Shown here piece after piece: positions 48,299 through 56,262 of a stretch of DNA of 64,000 nucleotides. Origin of the DNA: Alcaligenes faecalis (GTDB taxonomy: Bacteria > Pseudomonadota > Gammaproteobacteria > Burkholderiales > Burkholderiaceae_B); NCBI RefSeq assembly GCF_005311025.1, contig NZ_CP031747.1:434001-498000 (forward strand), in the 5' to 3' direction. The notes below the pieces were generated by a model that was not told where the DNA came from, made no database searches, and was given only the letters and a program-made list of their open reading frames with translations. A program made the translations under genes and the position numbers. Within the stretch, counting starts at the first letter, position 1; the number at the start of each line of letters is the position of its first letter.

Positions 48299-48943
48299 TC
48301 AGCCCTGATTCAGCAGGGCATCTGCGCCTAATTGTTGAAAGAGTTGGCGATGCCGTACTGACTGAGTGGCAGTGCGCAAACGACTGGCCTGCACAATACT
48401 CAATAGCTGCTGTAATGCCGTATCAAAATCCTCATTGATAATAGCATATTGACAGTCATGAACATGGGCGATTTCGTGCTCGGCAGCCTCGAGGCGGCGG
48501 GCGATGATCTCTTCGCTATCTTGTCCACGTTTGCGCAAACGGGCCTGCAAGGTGGGCAAGGAGGGCGGCAGAATGAAAATGCCGACGGCTTCGGGGAAAT
48601 GTTCACGCGCCAGGCGGGCGCCTTGCCAGTCAATCTCCAGCAACACATCGCGGCCTGCATTCAGGGCTTTCTGAATGGGTTCGCGGGGCGTGCCGTAGTA
48701 GTTGTCATGCACCTTGGCCCATTCCAGCATGGCGTTTTCTGCGACCATGTTTTCAAAACGCGCTTTGTCCACAAAGAAGTAGTGCTGGCCGTCGCTCTCG
48801 CCGGGGCGGGGGGCGCGTGTGGTGGCCGAGATGGACAGCATGATGTTGGAATCGTTGGCCAGAAGGGCGTTGACCAGACTGGATTTACCCGCCCCGCTGG
48901 GGGCGACAACCATAAAGACGGTGCCAGGATAGCTCGTGGACAT
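48299..48943 (-). CDS. gmk: Guanylate kinase
   Basis: A 214-residue kinase that phosphorylates GMP to GDP. The P-loop [11 protein letters not shown] is near residue 14; the GMP site follows in [22 protein letters not shown] and [11 protein letters not shown], and [10 protein letters not shown] and [17 protein letters not shown] complete the family pattern. It is the first gene of gmk-rpoZ-spoT. The yicC gene, commonly upstream of gmk, is not present; a small unknown gene lies there instead. Confidence 0.97.
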   Translation of the reverse strand: MSTSYPGTVFMVVAPSGAGKSSLVNALLANDSNIMLSISATTRAPRPGESDGQHYFFVDKARFENMVAENAMLEWAKVHDNYYGTPREPIQKALNAGRDVLLEIDWQGARLAREHFPEAVGIFILPPSLPTLQARLRKRGQDSEEIIARRLEAAEHEIAHVHDCQYAIINEDFDTALQQLLSIVQASRLRTATQSVRHRQLFQQLGADALLNQG

Positions 48944-48980
48944 GGAGAGCAGACTCTAGAAGTAGATTTTTATAAAAGAA

Positions 48981-49310
48981 TTAATTGCTGCTTGGGTCGG
49001 TTTGCCCAAACTCATTCAAAACGGCCAGGATGCTGGCCTGGTCCGCGCACAGAAAGACCACCGTGTCATTGGGGTTCATGGAGAACAAAACGTCTTCCAC
49101 TTCCTGCGGGGCATCTTCGGGCTGGGCAATGGCCATCACGTGCACATCGCCACCGGCTTCGAATTGCTCGGGCGGGACAATATGGGCGACCGCATCCAGA
49201 TCAGGCTCGCTGATGGCCAGATAAGCCCAGACCTTGTGCTCCTCTTCCAAGGTGATCTCAAGCACATAGGCCGAGTCAGTCTGCTCGATGATTTGGCTTT
49301 GAATTTGCAT
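48981..49310 (-). CDS. Small protein of unknown function
   Basis: A 109-residue acidic protein that I do not recognise. It reads like a real gene: it starts with an ATG (MQIQSQIIEQTDSAYVLEIT), fills the gap between xth and gmk exactly, and shows regular alternation of hydrophobic and polar residues with no membrane segment, signal or cysteine motif. The end, FLCADQASILAVLNEFGQTD, looks helical. It lies 15 bases downstream of the exonuclease gene in the same direction. No function is proposed. Confidence 0.62.
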   Translation of the reverse strand: MQIQSQIIEQTDSAYVLEITLEEEHKVWAYLAISEPDLDAVAHIVPPEQFEAGGDVHVMAIAQPEDAPQEVEDVLFSMNPNDTVVFLCADQASILAVLNEFGQTDPSSN

Positions 49311-49325
49311 AATGAAATGAGTGTG

Positions 49326-50108
49326 TCAGCTAAAAGACAAGGTAGCGGTAACGGGTGCGTGATCCGAGGGCTGTTCATTGGCGCGCGGTTCGCGGTCAAT
49401 ATCGCAGGCTGCGCAACGGGCCTTGAGCGCGTCGGACAGCAGGGCGTGGTCAATACGCAGCCCGGCATCGCGGCGGAAGGCAAAACGACGATAGTCCCAC
49501 CAGGTAAAGGGACTACCGCTTTGCTCAAACAGACGGTAGGCATCGTGCAGGCCCAGTGACAGCAAACGCTCGAACGCGGCGCGCTCGGGCGGGGATACCA
49601 GAACATCGACTCCCCATTTGACCGGGTCGTAAACGTCCTGGTCGGCTGGGGCAATATTATAGTCGCCCAGAATGGCTAGACGGGGATACTGCTGCAATTC
49701 TTTTTCCAGCCAGTCGTGCAAGGCGGCAAACCATTCCAGCTTGTAGGTGTACTTTTCGCTTTCCAGCGATTGCCCGTTGGGGCAGTAGGCACAGATCACA
49801 CGCACCGGGCCGTCAGGCGAGGGGTACGTGGCGGCCAGCAAACGCTGTTGTGGGTCTTCGTAGTTGGGTAGATTGCGTTGCACATCCGTGCCAGGCTCAC
49901 GCGAAATCAGGGCCACGCCGTTATAGGTTTTCTGACCCGCCCAGTGAGCGTGATAACCCATTTCCTGAAAAGCCTCCAAGGGAAAACGCTCGTCGGGCAG
50001 TTTGAGCTCTTGCAGACACAGCACGTCTACGGGGTTGGCCTTGAGCCAGTCCAGAACTTGGGGAAGACGGACGTTCAGGGAGTTCACGTTCCAGGTGGTG
50101 AGTTTCAT
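49326..50108 (-). CDS. xth: Exodeoxyribonuclease III (AP endonuclease)
   Basis: A 260-residue member of the exonuclease III/APE1 family, which cuts DNA at abasic sites. Catalytic residues are visible: TTWNVNSLNVRL (Asn), LCLQELKLPD (metal glutamate), AYCPNGQ (Tyr), LGDYNIAPADQDVYDP (Asp/Asn) and the final SDHAPVTATL (Asp-His). I start it at the ATG at 50108 (MKLTTWN), which is where the family begins; a TTG at 50120 would add four residues. The small unknown gene follows on the same strand. Confidence 0.95.
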   Translation of the reverse strand: MKLTTWNVNSLNVRLPQVLDWLKANPVDVLCLQELKLPDERFPLEAFQEMGYHAHWAGQKTYNGVALISREPGTDVQRNLPNYEDPQQRLLAATYPSPDGPVRVICAYCPNGQSLESEKYTYKLEWFAALHDWLEKELQQYPRLAILGDYNIAPADQDVYDPVKWGVDVLVSPPERAAFERLLSLGLHDAYRLFEQSGSPFTWWDYRRFAFRRDAGLRIDHALLSDALKARCAACDIDREPRANEQPSDHAPVTATLSFS

Positions 50109-50586
50109 GGTGTCAGACAATCTCGGTAAATCAGAGAAAGCCGCTTGTACAGGGCTTTGTCGATAAAGGTAGTGCAGAGGCGGCCATCAGCGTGTTGGAA
50201 ACGGGCAGGATGGCGCTTAGCGTGCGCGAATGCCGCCATCATATCAGCGCTAGCCAGGGACTGGTTTTAAAGCCAGCGCCACCGACAGGATGGAAATGGC
50301 CGATGAGCCTGGGCTTTGTTCTAGGTCGTAGTGAAAAACAGACATTTTCAGACAATAAATTTGTCCTCAAACTATCTGCATGTAACAGCCATAAAGTCAG
50401 GCGGCAAGACCCAAAGCGCGCTTGGGGCAGATTGATGTTTTTAGGGCACGAAAAAGAGGGTTTTTTGCGCAGATCACGCGCCTGCTTGTGTTAAATTGCA
50501 GGCCAAGTTGGAACGGTGGGCCAAAACCGATGGAAGGGCTTGGCCGCAGCGCGTAGTACAAGGATTTGATATGCAGGAAAAGGGAA
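50109..50586. other. Long intergenic stretch between xth and tRNA-Cys, no gene seen
   Basis: About 480 bases. pyrE, often divergent from this nuclease gene in betaproteobacteria, is absent. The open frames (for example 50192-50494) have no family resemblance. An AT-rich patch near 50340-50390 may hold the xth promoter. No known RNA gene pattern was recognised. Confidence 0.45.
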
Positions 50587-50614
50587 TAAAAAAATCGCCA
50601 TAATAGCGACTTTT
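50587..50614 (-). terminator. Terminator downstream of tRNA-Cys
   Basis: On the minus strand a short TCGC/GCGA stem (50594-50608), widened by A-T pairs, is followed by seven T residues. It is the likely end of the tRNA-Cys transcript. Confidence 0.65.
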
Positions 50615-50672
50615 TCTGTGTGATCAAAACCGGAAAGAAGGCCAGTTTTGTCTGTCTTGAATGCAAGCAAGA

Positions 50673-50746
50673 TGGAGGCGTGTGCTGGAATCGAACCAAC
50701 CTGAACGGATTTGCAGTCCGTCACATAGCCAATCTGTCACCACGCC
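50673..50746 (-). tRNA. tRNA-Cys (GCA)
   Basis: A 74-nucleotide tRNA on the minus strand with an encoded CCA end. The anticodon arm GGACTGCAAATCC carries GCA, decoding cysteine. The T arm is GTTGG-TTCGATT-CCAGC. The acceptor stem pairs GGCGTG with CACGCC, but the seventh position is G7 opposite A66, a mismatch. Discriminator U73 is as expected for tRNA-Cys. It stands alone, with a terminator about 60 bases downstream. Confidence 0.95.
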
Positions 50747-50911
50747 TTTTGTTTTGTCCTGGGACATGTAGAATTATGCCCAAGGACGTAGGGAAAAGCA
50801 AGTGTCACATGACGGGACGTGAAACACGGTACGATCTGCTGCGCAAAAGCGACTGACGTCCCTCCCTTTTTTTGCCGCCCCTGCGGCACTCCCCTGTATT
50901 AAGGACATGGC

Positions 50912-53179
50912 ATGCAATATCAATTCCCCATTGTGATCATCGATGAGGATTTTCGTTCTGAAAATGCGTCTGGTCTGAGCATTCGTGTATTAGCAGATGC
51001 GATCGAGGCCGAAGGCTTCGAGGTGTTGGGAACCACCAGTTATGGCGATTTGAGTCAATTTGCCCAGCAGCAAAGTCGTGCCAGCGCGTTTATTTTGTCC
51101 ATCGATGATGAGGAGTTCACGCAAGATGGAGACAGCGCCCCGGCGCTGGTCAATCTACGTGCCTTTATTCGGGCTGTGCGTCGTCGCAATACCGATGTGC
51201 CTATCTATGTGTATGGCGAGACCAAAACGGCTCGTCATATGCCAAACGATATCTTGCGCGAGCTGCAAGGCGTCATTCACATGTTCGAGGATACGCCCGA
51301 GTTCGTGGCGCGTCATATCGTGCGTGAAGCGCGCAGTTATGTGGAAGGCGTCAAGCCTCCATTTCTGAAAGCCTTGCTCGATTACGCCGAGGATGGCTCG
51401 TATTCATGGCATTGCCCCGGTCATTCCGGCGGCGTAGCCTTTCTGAAAAGCCCGGTCGGGCAGATTTTTCACCAGTTTTTTGGCGAGAACATGCTGCGTG
51501 CCGACGTCTGCAATGCCGTTGAAGAACTGGGCCAACTGCTGGATCACAACGGGGCCATTGGCGCCAGCGAACGCAATGCCGCGCGTATTTTCAACGCTGA
51601 TCACTGCTTTTTCGTGACCAACGGCACCAGTACCAGCAACAAGATTGTCTGGCACCATGCCGTGGCTCCGGGTGATGTGGTGGTCGTGGACCGCAACTGC
51701 CACAAATCCATCCTGCACAGCATTGTGATGACGGGGGCTATCCCCGTGTTTCTGCGTCCTACGCGTAACCACTTCGGGATTATTGGCCCGATTGCGCGCA
51801 GCGAATTTGATATCGAGACCATTCGCGAGAAGATCCGCAAGCACCCCTTGCTCTCGCATCTGGATGCCGATACGGTCAAACCCCGTGTGCTGACGCTGAC
51901 CCAGTCCACCTACGACGGCATTATTTACGACACCCAGGTGATCAAGAATGCCGTGGATGGTTACGTGGAAGTGCTGCATTTTGATGAAGCCTGGATTCCG
52001 CACGCGGCTTTCCATCCCTTCTATGGTCAGTTTCACGCCATGGGCAAGAACCGTCCGCGTCCGCAAGAAACCATGGTGTTCTCCACCCAGTCCACGCACA
52101 AGCTGCTAGCCGGTTTGAGCCAGGCCAGCCACGTGCTGGCACAGGACTCGGTCACTCGTAGCCTGGATCGTCATTTGTTCAATGAAGCCTATCTGATGCA
52201 CACCAGCACCAGCCCGCAGTACGCGATTATTGCGTCTTGCGACGTGGCCGCTGCCATGATGGAGCCACCCGGTGGTCGTGTGCTGGTTGAGGAAAGCATT
52301 ATTGAAGCTCTGGATTTCCGCCGTGCCATGCGCAAGGTCGAATCGCAGTTTGACGAAGACGATTGGTGGTTCAAGGTCTGGGGCCCGCCAACACTGGCAG
52401 AAGACGGTGTGGGCAAGCCTGAGGACTGGATCATTACGGACGATGCGGAGCATAGCGAGTGGCACGGTTTCGGCCCGCTGGCTGATGGCTTCAATATGCT
52501 GGATCCGATCAAGGCCACGATTGTTACCCCCGGCCTGGATCTGACAGGCACATTTGGTGAAACCGGCATTCCGGCTTCTATCGTGACCAAGTTTCTGGCG
52601 CAACGTGGCGTGATTGTGGAGAAGATTGGCCTGTACAGCTTCTTCATCATGTTCACCATCGGCATTACCAAAGGCCGCTGGAACTCCCTGGTGACTGCGC
52701 TGCAGCAGTTCAAGGACGATTACGACCGCAACTTGCCTGTCTGGCGTGTTCTGCCGCAGTTTGCGCGCCAGTATCCTTGTTACGAGGAAATGGGCTTGCG
52801 CGATTTGTGCCAGCATGTGCACCAGTTGTACGCCAAGCACGACATTGCCCGTTTGATGACCGATATGTACCTGTCGGATGTGGTGCCTGTCATGCGTCCG
52901 GCTGATGCTTTTGCCTGCATTGCGCAGCGTCGTACGGAACGGGTCGAGATTGATCAGCTGGAAGGTCGCGTGACTACCAACTTGATCACTCCTTATCCCC
53001 CCGGTATCCCGCTCCTGATTCCTGGCGAAGCCTTTAACAAGACGATTGTGGATTTCCTGAAGTTCTCGCGTGAACTGCATCGCCAGTGTCCGGGCTTTGG
53101 TACGGATATCCACGGTTTTGTGGAAGAGGTGGATGCCTCCGGCCAGAAGCGTTACTACGTGGACTGCGTGGCACAGTAA
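50912..53179 (+). CDS. PLP-dependent Orn/Lys/Arg decarboxylase, large form
   Basis: A 755-residue fold-type I decarboxylase. It has an N-terminal response-regulator-like wing domain (about residues 1-130), the PLP domain with the lysine in FSTQSTHKLLAGLSQAS (Lys397) and GTSTSNKIVWHHAVAPGD for phosphate binding, and a C-terminal domain ending in a VEEVDASGQKRYYVDC strand. The HFDEAWIPHAAFHPFYG segment holds the cofactor aspartate. Its length equals AdiA of E. coli, and the lysine motif lies between the CadA and AdiA forms, so arginine or lysine are both possible substrates. It makes agmatine or cadaverine with consumption of a proton. It is monocistronic with a strong terminator. Confidence 0.9.
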   Translation: MQYQFPIVIIDEDFRSENASGLSIRVLADAIEAEGFEVLGTTSYGDLSQFAQQQSRASAFILSIDDEEFTQDGDSAPALVNLRAFIRAVRRRNTDVPIYVYGETKTARHMPNDILRELQGVIHMFEDTPEFVARHIVREARSYVEGVKPPFLKALLDYAEDGSYSWHCPGHSGGVAFLKSPVGQIFHQFFGENMLRADVCNAVEELGQLLDHNGAIGASERNAARIFNADHCFFVTNGTSTSNKIVWHHAVAPGDVVVVDRNCHKSILHSIVMTGAIPVFLRPTRNHFGIIGPIARSEFDIETIREKIRKHPLLSHLDADTVKPRVLTLTQSTYDGIIYDTQVIKNAVDGYVEVLHFDEAWIPHAAFHPFYGQFHAMGKNRPRPQETMVFSTQSTHKLLAGLSQASHVLAQDSVTRSLDRHLFNEAYLMHTSTSPQYAIIASCDVAAAMMEPPGGRVLVEESIIEALDFRRAMRKVESQFDEDDWWFKVWGPPTLAEDGVGKPEDWIITDDAEHSEWHGFGPLADGFNMLDPIKATIVTPGLDLTGTFGETGIPASIVTKFLAQRGVIVEKIGLYSFFIMFTIGITKGRWNSLVTALQQFKDDYDRNLPVWRVLPQFARQYPCYEEMGLRDLCQHVHQLYAKHDIARLMTDMYLSDVVPVMRPADAFACIAQRRTERVEIDQLEGRVTTNLITPYPPGIPLLIPGEAFNKTIVDFLKFSRELHRQCPGFGTDIHGFVEEVDASGQKRYYVDCVAQ

Positions 53180-53240
53180 AGCAGTTTGCTATCCAGGGCT
53201 GGGGCAGGGCATCGGCCTTTGGGTAGAGCAGTGAAGCAAG

Positions 53241-53317
53241 CGGGCCTGATGAGGGATGTTCAGGGTTCTGGAAGACTTCCAGACTTGAAGTGTCTGTCAT
53301 CAGGCCCGTTTTTTTTA
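53241..53317 (+). terminator. Long branched terminator after the decarboxylase gene
   Basis: A 12-bp perfect outer stem (CGGGCCTGATGA at 53241-53252 with TCATCAGGCCCG at 53297-53308) encloses an inner hairpin TCTGGAAG/CTTCCAGA, and is followed by nine T residues. The branched shape is unusual for a plain terminator. Confidence 0.85.
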
Positions 53318-53371
53318 TGGGCTGTCTATCTGCCACGAATCCTTGCGACAGGTTCGTGTTGCAGAGGCTTG

Positions 53372-54265
53372 TTACAGACTTTGCGCTGTGCGCAAGGCAC
53401 ATTCCAGCAGCCGTGAAGTCAGTGCTTGGGGATCACGGTCTGCCCGCAAAATCGCCACAACCCGGCGTTGCAGGGCAGGTTGCTCAATCGGGTATTTATG
53501 CAGATTGTGCTCGTGCAGCAGATTGTCAGGAATGCGGCTCGGCAAGATACAGTCCCCCAATCCTGACGCCACCAGTCGCAACATGGCATCTATGGTTTCG
53601 ACCTCCGCCACAAATTCGGGGTGCAGGCCACTGCTGTGAATCATGCGGCGCAGGGCGTAATGGGGCGGAAAACCGATCAGTCGCAAGGCCTGGTGGCTTA
53701 AATCTGCACTGGGAAAAGGCTCCAGCTTGCCAGAGATGCGGCACATTTGGTCGTCAAACAGGGTGTGCGAGATCAAGCCGCCACAGTCCACCGCCGAGTC
53801 GTATACAAAACCCACATCGGCTTTGCCGCTTTCCACCAAAGCCACTACCTCGGGCGAGCTGCGTCCCAATAAGGACAAATTCACGCCAGGGTGGGCACTC
53901 ATGAACGCGGCAGCGACATCGGACATGAAGTAGTAGCTCAGGGTATGGACGGTGGCCAGCCGCACAGTACCTGAATTGACGCCGTGCTCCTGACGCACGG
54001 CATGGATAGCGCTGTCAATACGGCTATAGGCCGGTTCGATTGCTTGGCGCAGCAGCTCGCCCGCATCATTCAGGCTGACTCCGCGCCCGGTACGGGTAAA
54101 CAGGGTTTGGCCCAGGCTTTGTTCCAGCGAGCTTAATTGTTTGCTCAGGCTGGATTGGCTTTGTCCCAAATCATCAGCCGCTTTGCTGACCGAGCCTAAT
54201 TGTGCAATGCGTAAAAAACAGCGCAAGGAGCGATCCAGATGATCGGTGGGGCGGGAATCGTGCAT
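53372..54265 (-). CDS. LysR-family transcriptional regulator
   Basis: A 297-residue LysR regulator. The helix-turn-helix is in residues 13-55 (LRCFLRIAQLGSVSKAADDLG, then QSSLSKQLSSLEQSLGQTLF), with RTGRGVSLNDAG, and an effector domain from about residue 95 (GTVRLATVHTLSYYFM). Its target is not obvious: it is convergent with the decarboxylase gene and divergent from the 46-codon gene, with an AT-rich gap of nearly 300 bases between them. It may control that small gene. Confidence 0.92.
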   Translation of the reverse strand: MHDSRPTDHLDRSLRCFLRIAQLGSVSKAADDLGQSQSSLSKQLSSLEQSLGQTLFTRTGRGVSLNDAGELLRQAIEPAYSRIDSAIHAVRQEHGVNSGTVRLATVHTLSYYFMSDVAAAFMSAHPGVNLSLLGRSSPEVVALVESGKADVGFVYDSAVDCGGLISHTLFDDQMCRISGKLEPFPSADLSHQALRLIGFPPHYALRRMIHSSGLHPEFVAEVETIDAMLRLVASGLGDCILPSRIPDNLLHEHNLHKYPIEQPALQRRVVAILRADRDPQALTSRLLECALRTAQSL

Positions 54266-54436
54266 GCCATTGTCTCTTTATTGTTGTACTCAAATGGGTG
54301 AAAAATGAGTTTTCAAGGGTGCCTGGGGTCTAGGCGAGCCGTAAGATATTCAGGGCAGTTATTTTGGCTTGAATTGTCTATGAAAAGTCTTGTTTTGAAT
54401 TGCCTTTATTTTGTTCTAACGTCGCCTAATTTGCAT

Positions 54437-54493
54437 CCATAATGCGCCCATATTATGGCCAAAATTGATTTGTGGTCTAATCATTGATATAAT
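54437..54493 (+). promoter_or_regulatory. Near-consensus sigma-70 promoter with upstream palindrome
   Basis: A TTGATT box (54465-54470) is followed after exactly 17 bases by a perfect TATAAT (54488-54493). Just upstream is a 7-bp-arm palindrome, CCATAAT / ATTATGG (54437-54458), suited to bind a dimeric regulator. It would drive the 46-codon gene that starts at 54551. Confidence 0.82.
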
Positions 54494-54502
54494 AAAGAAA
54501 TC

Positions 54503-54524
54503 GGGGCGCTAAGGGCAGCGCCCC
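54503..54524 (+). promoter_or_regulatory. Hairpin in the 5' leader of the 46-codon gene
   Basis: An 8-bp perfect stem (GGGGCGCT / AGCGCCCC) with a 6-base loop AAGGGC lies near the expected transcript start. It is not followed by a T run, so it may stabilise the 5' end rather than terminate. Confidence 0.6.
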
Positions 54525-54550
54525 CTGTCGATATTGAGCAGGAGTTATTC

Positions 54551-54691
54551 GTGAGCAAATCGAAACCAGTACGTCGTAAACAGGCCTTTGAGGTTGAGCC
54601 CCTGAATTGGGTGGCTCCCAAGAAAGCAGTCGTAGAAACCGATCAGGAAGCCAAAGTGGACGCGTCCAGCGACCAGGCTCAGGACAGCTAA
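54551..54691 (+). CDS. 46-residue basic/acidic small protein of unknown function
   Basis: A short gene with every signal of real expression: a near-consensus promoter upstream, an AGGAG spaced eight bases before a GTG start, and a terminator 18 bases after the stop. The product begins MSKSKPVRRKQAFEVEP, a basic stretch, continues LNWVAPKKAVVE and ends in an acidic, Gln/Asp/Ser-rich tail SSDQAQDS. It has no membrane segment, signal peptide or cysteine, and looks disordered. I do not recognise a family. A nucleic-acid- or ribosome-associated role would fit the charge layout but is a guess. Confidence 0.75.
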   Translation: MSKSKPVRRKQAFEVEPLNWVAPKKAVVETDQEAKVDASSDQAQDS

Positions 54692-54708
54692 GTTCTGACT
54701 GAAGGGTT

Positions 54709-54742
54709 AAAAAGCGCAAGCCTTGCAGCTTGCGCTTTTTTT
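54709..54742. terminator. Bidirectional rho-independent terminator
   Basis: A 9-bp stem (AGCGCAAGC / GCTTGCGCT, 54713-54736) with loop CTTGCA lies between an A run and a T run of seven. It can end both the 46-codon gene and the convergent PEP mutase-family gene. Confidence 0.9.
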
Positions 54743-54760
54743 ATGCCTGCCTGTCTTGTA

Positions 54761-55546
54761 TCAGGACCAGCGGCGATGGGCTTGGGTGGCCGGCAGATGC
54801 CCTTGCTCCAGCAGTTGCAGGCTGGCCTCTTCAAAGCGGTTCCAGGTGGCCAGAGCCAGTTGTGACCCTGTGCTGACACGGCGTACACCGATGGCGGCCA
54901 AATCGGGCACGTTCAGCCCCGGATGAATCAGCAGCACATTGACGGGCGTAGGTGCCAGTGCCTGGACAACCTGGGCAATATCGTCCAGATCGCGTAATCC
55001 GGGGGCGTAGACCACATCGGCGCCAGCCTGGGCAAAGGCTTTTAGCCGGGTTATGGTTTGTCCCAGATCCAGCGCGTCAATCAGCAGGCCTTCGCTGCGT
55101 CCTATTAACAGAACGTCCTCGCCACTGTTGAGAATCGCTTGCTTGGCAGCCCGTATGCGGGCCACAGCCAACTTAAGCTCATACAGTTCGTCGCCATGGC
55201 GATCTTCAATGGATAATCCTGCAATGCCGGTTTCAATGGCCAGGCGGACGTTTTCGGCGACCTGTTCCGGCTCATCGGCAAAGCCATTTTCAAAGTCGGC
55301 GTTCAGTGGCAGATTCGTGCTGGCCGCCAGTTCTCGCAAATGCGCCAACAGGGCATCCCGGCCCACCTCAAAATCTTCCAATCCCTTTGACCAGGCAAAC
55401 GCAGCGCTGCTGCTGGCAATCGCCTGTGCGCCCAGTCGTTCCAGACGCTTGGCTCCGCCTATGTCCCAGGGGTTGGGCAAAATCAGTAAGCCACTTTCAT
55501 GCAAGGCTCGAAAACGGCGTCGTTTTTCCTGTGTGCTGACGTTCAT
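54761..55546 (-). CDS. Isocitrate lyase/phosphoenolpyruvate mutase-family protein
   Basis: A 261-residue TIM-barrel protein of the PEP mutase/isocitrate lyase superfamily. The family metal-site regions appear as LPLNADFENGFAD (for the usual DxDxGYG-type loop) and GIAGLSIEDRHGDELY, and ALDLGQTITRLKAFAQAGADVVYAPGL follows, split over residues 160-185. The usual KKCGH-type nucleophile loop of isocitrate lyases is absent, so lyase activity on isocitrate is unlikely. Related proteins act on oxaloacetate or 2,3-dimethylmalate-like acids. Substrate unknown. It is preceded on its strand by the uspA terminator, so it has its own promoter. Confidence 0.88.
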   Translation of the reverse strand: MNVSTQEKRRRFRALHESGLLILPNPWDIGGAKRLERLGAQAIASSSAAFAWSKGLEDFEVGRDALLAHLRELAASTNLPLNADFENGFADEPEQVAENVRLAIETGIAGLSIEDRHGDELYELKLAVARIRAAKQAILNSGEDVLLIGRSEGLLIDALDLGQTITRLKAFAQAGADVVYAPGLRDLDDIAQVVQALAPTPVNVLLIHPGLNVPDLAAIGVRRVSTGSQLALATWNRFEEASLQLLEQGHLPATQAHRRWS

Positions 55547-55564
55547 GCGGGACTCCTGAGAATA

Positions 55565-55592
55565 AAAAACGCAAACCGGAGTTTGCGTTTTG
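55565..55592 (-). terminator. Rho-independent terminator after uspA
   Basis: A 10-bp stem (AAACGCAAAC / GTTTGCGTTT, 55567-55590) with loop CGGA is followed on the minus strand by a run of T residues. It lies just downstream of the universal stress protein gene. Confidence 0.85.
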
Positions 55593-55607
55593 ATGCCTGG
55601 CCGCGTT

Positions 55608-56069
55608 TTATTTTTTCTTGGCTTTCTTGCGGATCACCAGAACGGGGATTTCAGAGTAGGTCAGAACGTGCTGGGTTTCGCTGCCCAAGAGCAGGCGCTT
55701 GTAGCCCTTGCGGCCATGCGAGGACATGACGATCAGGTCAGCTTTCTGCTTTTCAGCGGTAGAAATAATGGCATCGGCCACCAGTTCGGACTTCACCACC
55801 AGGCCCTTGACCGAGACACCAATGTCTTTACCGGCCTGCTTGACGGCGGCCAGCTCGGATTGGGCGTGCTCTACCCAGGAGGCTTCGATACGGCTATCGA
55901 GCTTCTGGTCGATAATGGGGCCGCCCTCCAGGTAGCTTTGGCGATAGCGCGGAATGACGCGCAGGGCCAGCAATTTGGCGCCGCTGGTCTTGGCCAGATT
56001 CAGGGCATGGGTGACAGCGTGGGCGGACAGTTCTGAGCCGTCGGTACATACCAGGATACGCTCGTACAT
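55608..56069 (-). CDS. Universal stress protein (UspA family)
   Basis: A 153-residue Usp-fold protein: MYERILVCTDGSELSAHAVTHAL at the start, a central helix pair and the ATP-binding loop VMSSHGRKGYKRLLLGSETQHVL (GxxGx9GS type) at about residues 112-135. Such proteins bind ATP and help survival under stress. I start it at the ATG at 56069; the longer frame to 56126 adds a hydrophobic stretch not seen in the family. It ends in a Lys-rich tail RKKAKKK. Confidence 0.93.
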   Translation of the reverse strand: MYERILVCTDGSELSAHAVTHALNLAKTSGAKLLALRVIPRYRQSYLEGGPIIDQKLDSRIEASWVEHAQSELAAVKQAGKDIGVSVKGLVVKSELVADAIISTAEKQKADLIVMSSHGRKGYKRLLLGSETQHVLTYSEIPVLVIRKKAKKK

Positions 56070-56262
56070 GAGGGGGAATCCTATAAAAAGGGTTATCAAG
56101 AACGTGTCTTGTGGGTAAGGTATCAAACCATACTGCGAATTACGGTCTTTGTGTCTGCTTTATGGTTTTCCATGACAGCCGTGTATATTCGAGTGGACGT
56201 TTTTGTCAGCTTGGCTTTTTTATGCTGGTCATCATATCCCAATGGGATTGAGGGAGATTCAT

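Noticed and set aside
50192-50494. 100-codon plus-strand frame in the gap beside tRNA-Cys
   Set aside because: No domain, no ribosome site, and composition unlike the neighbouring genes.
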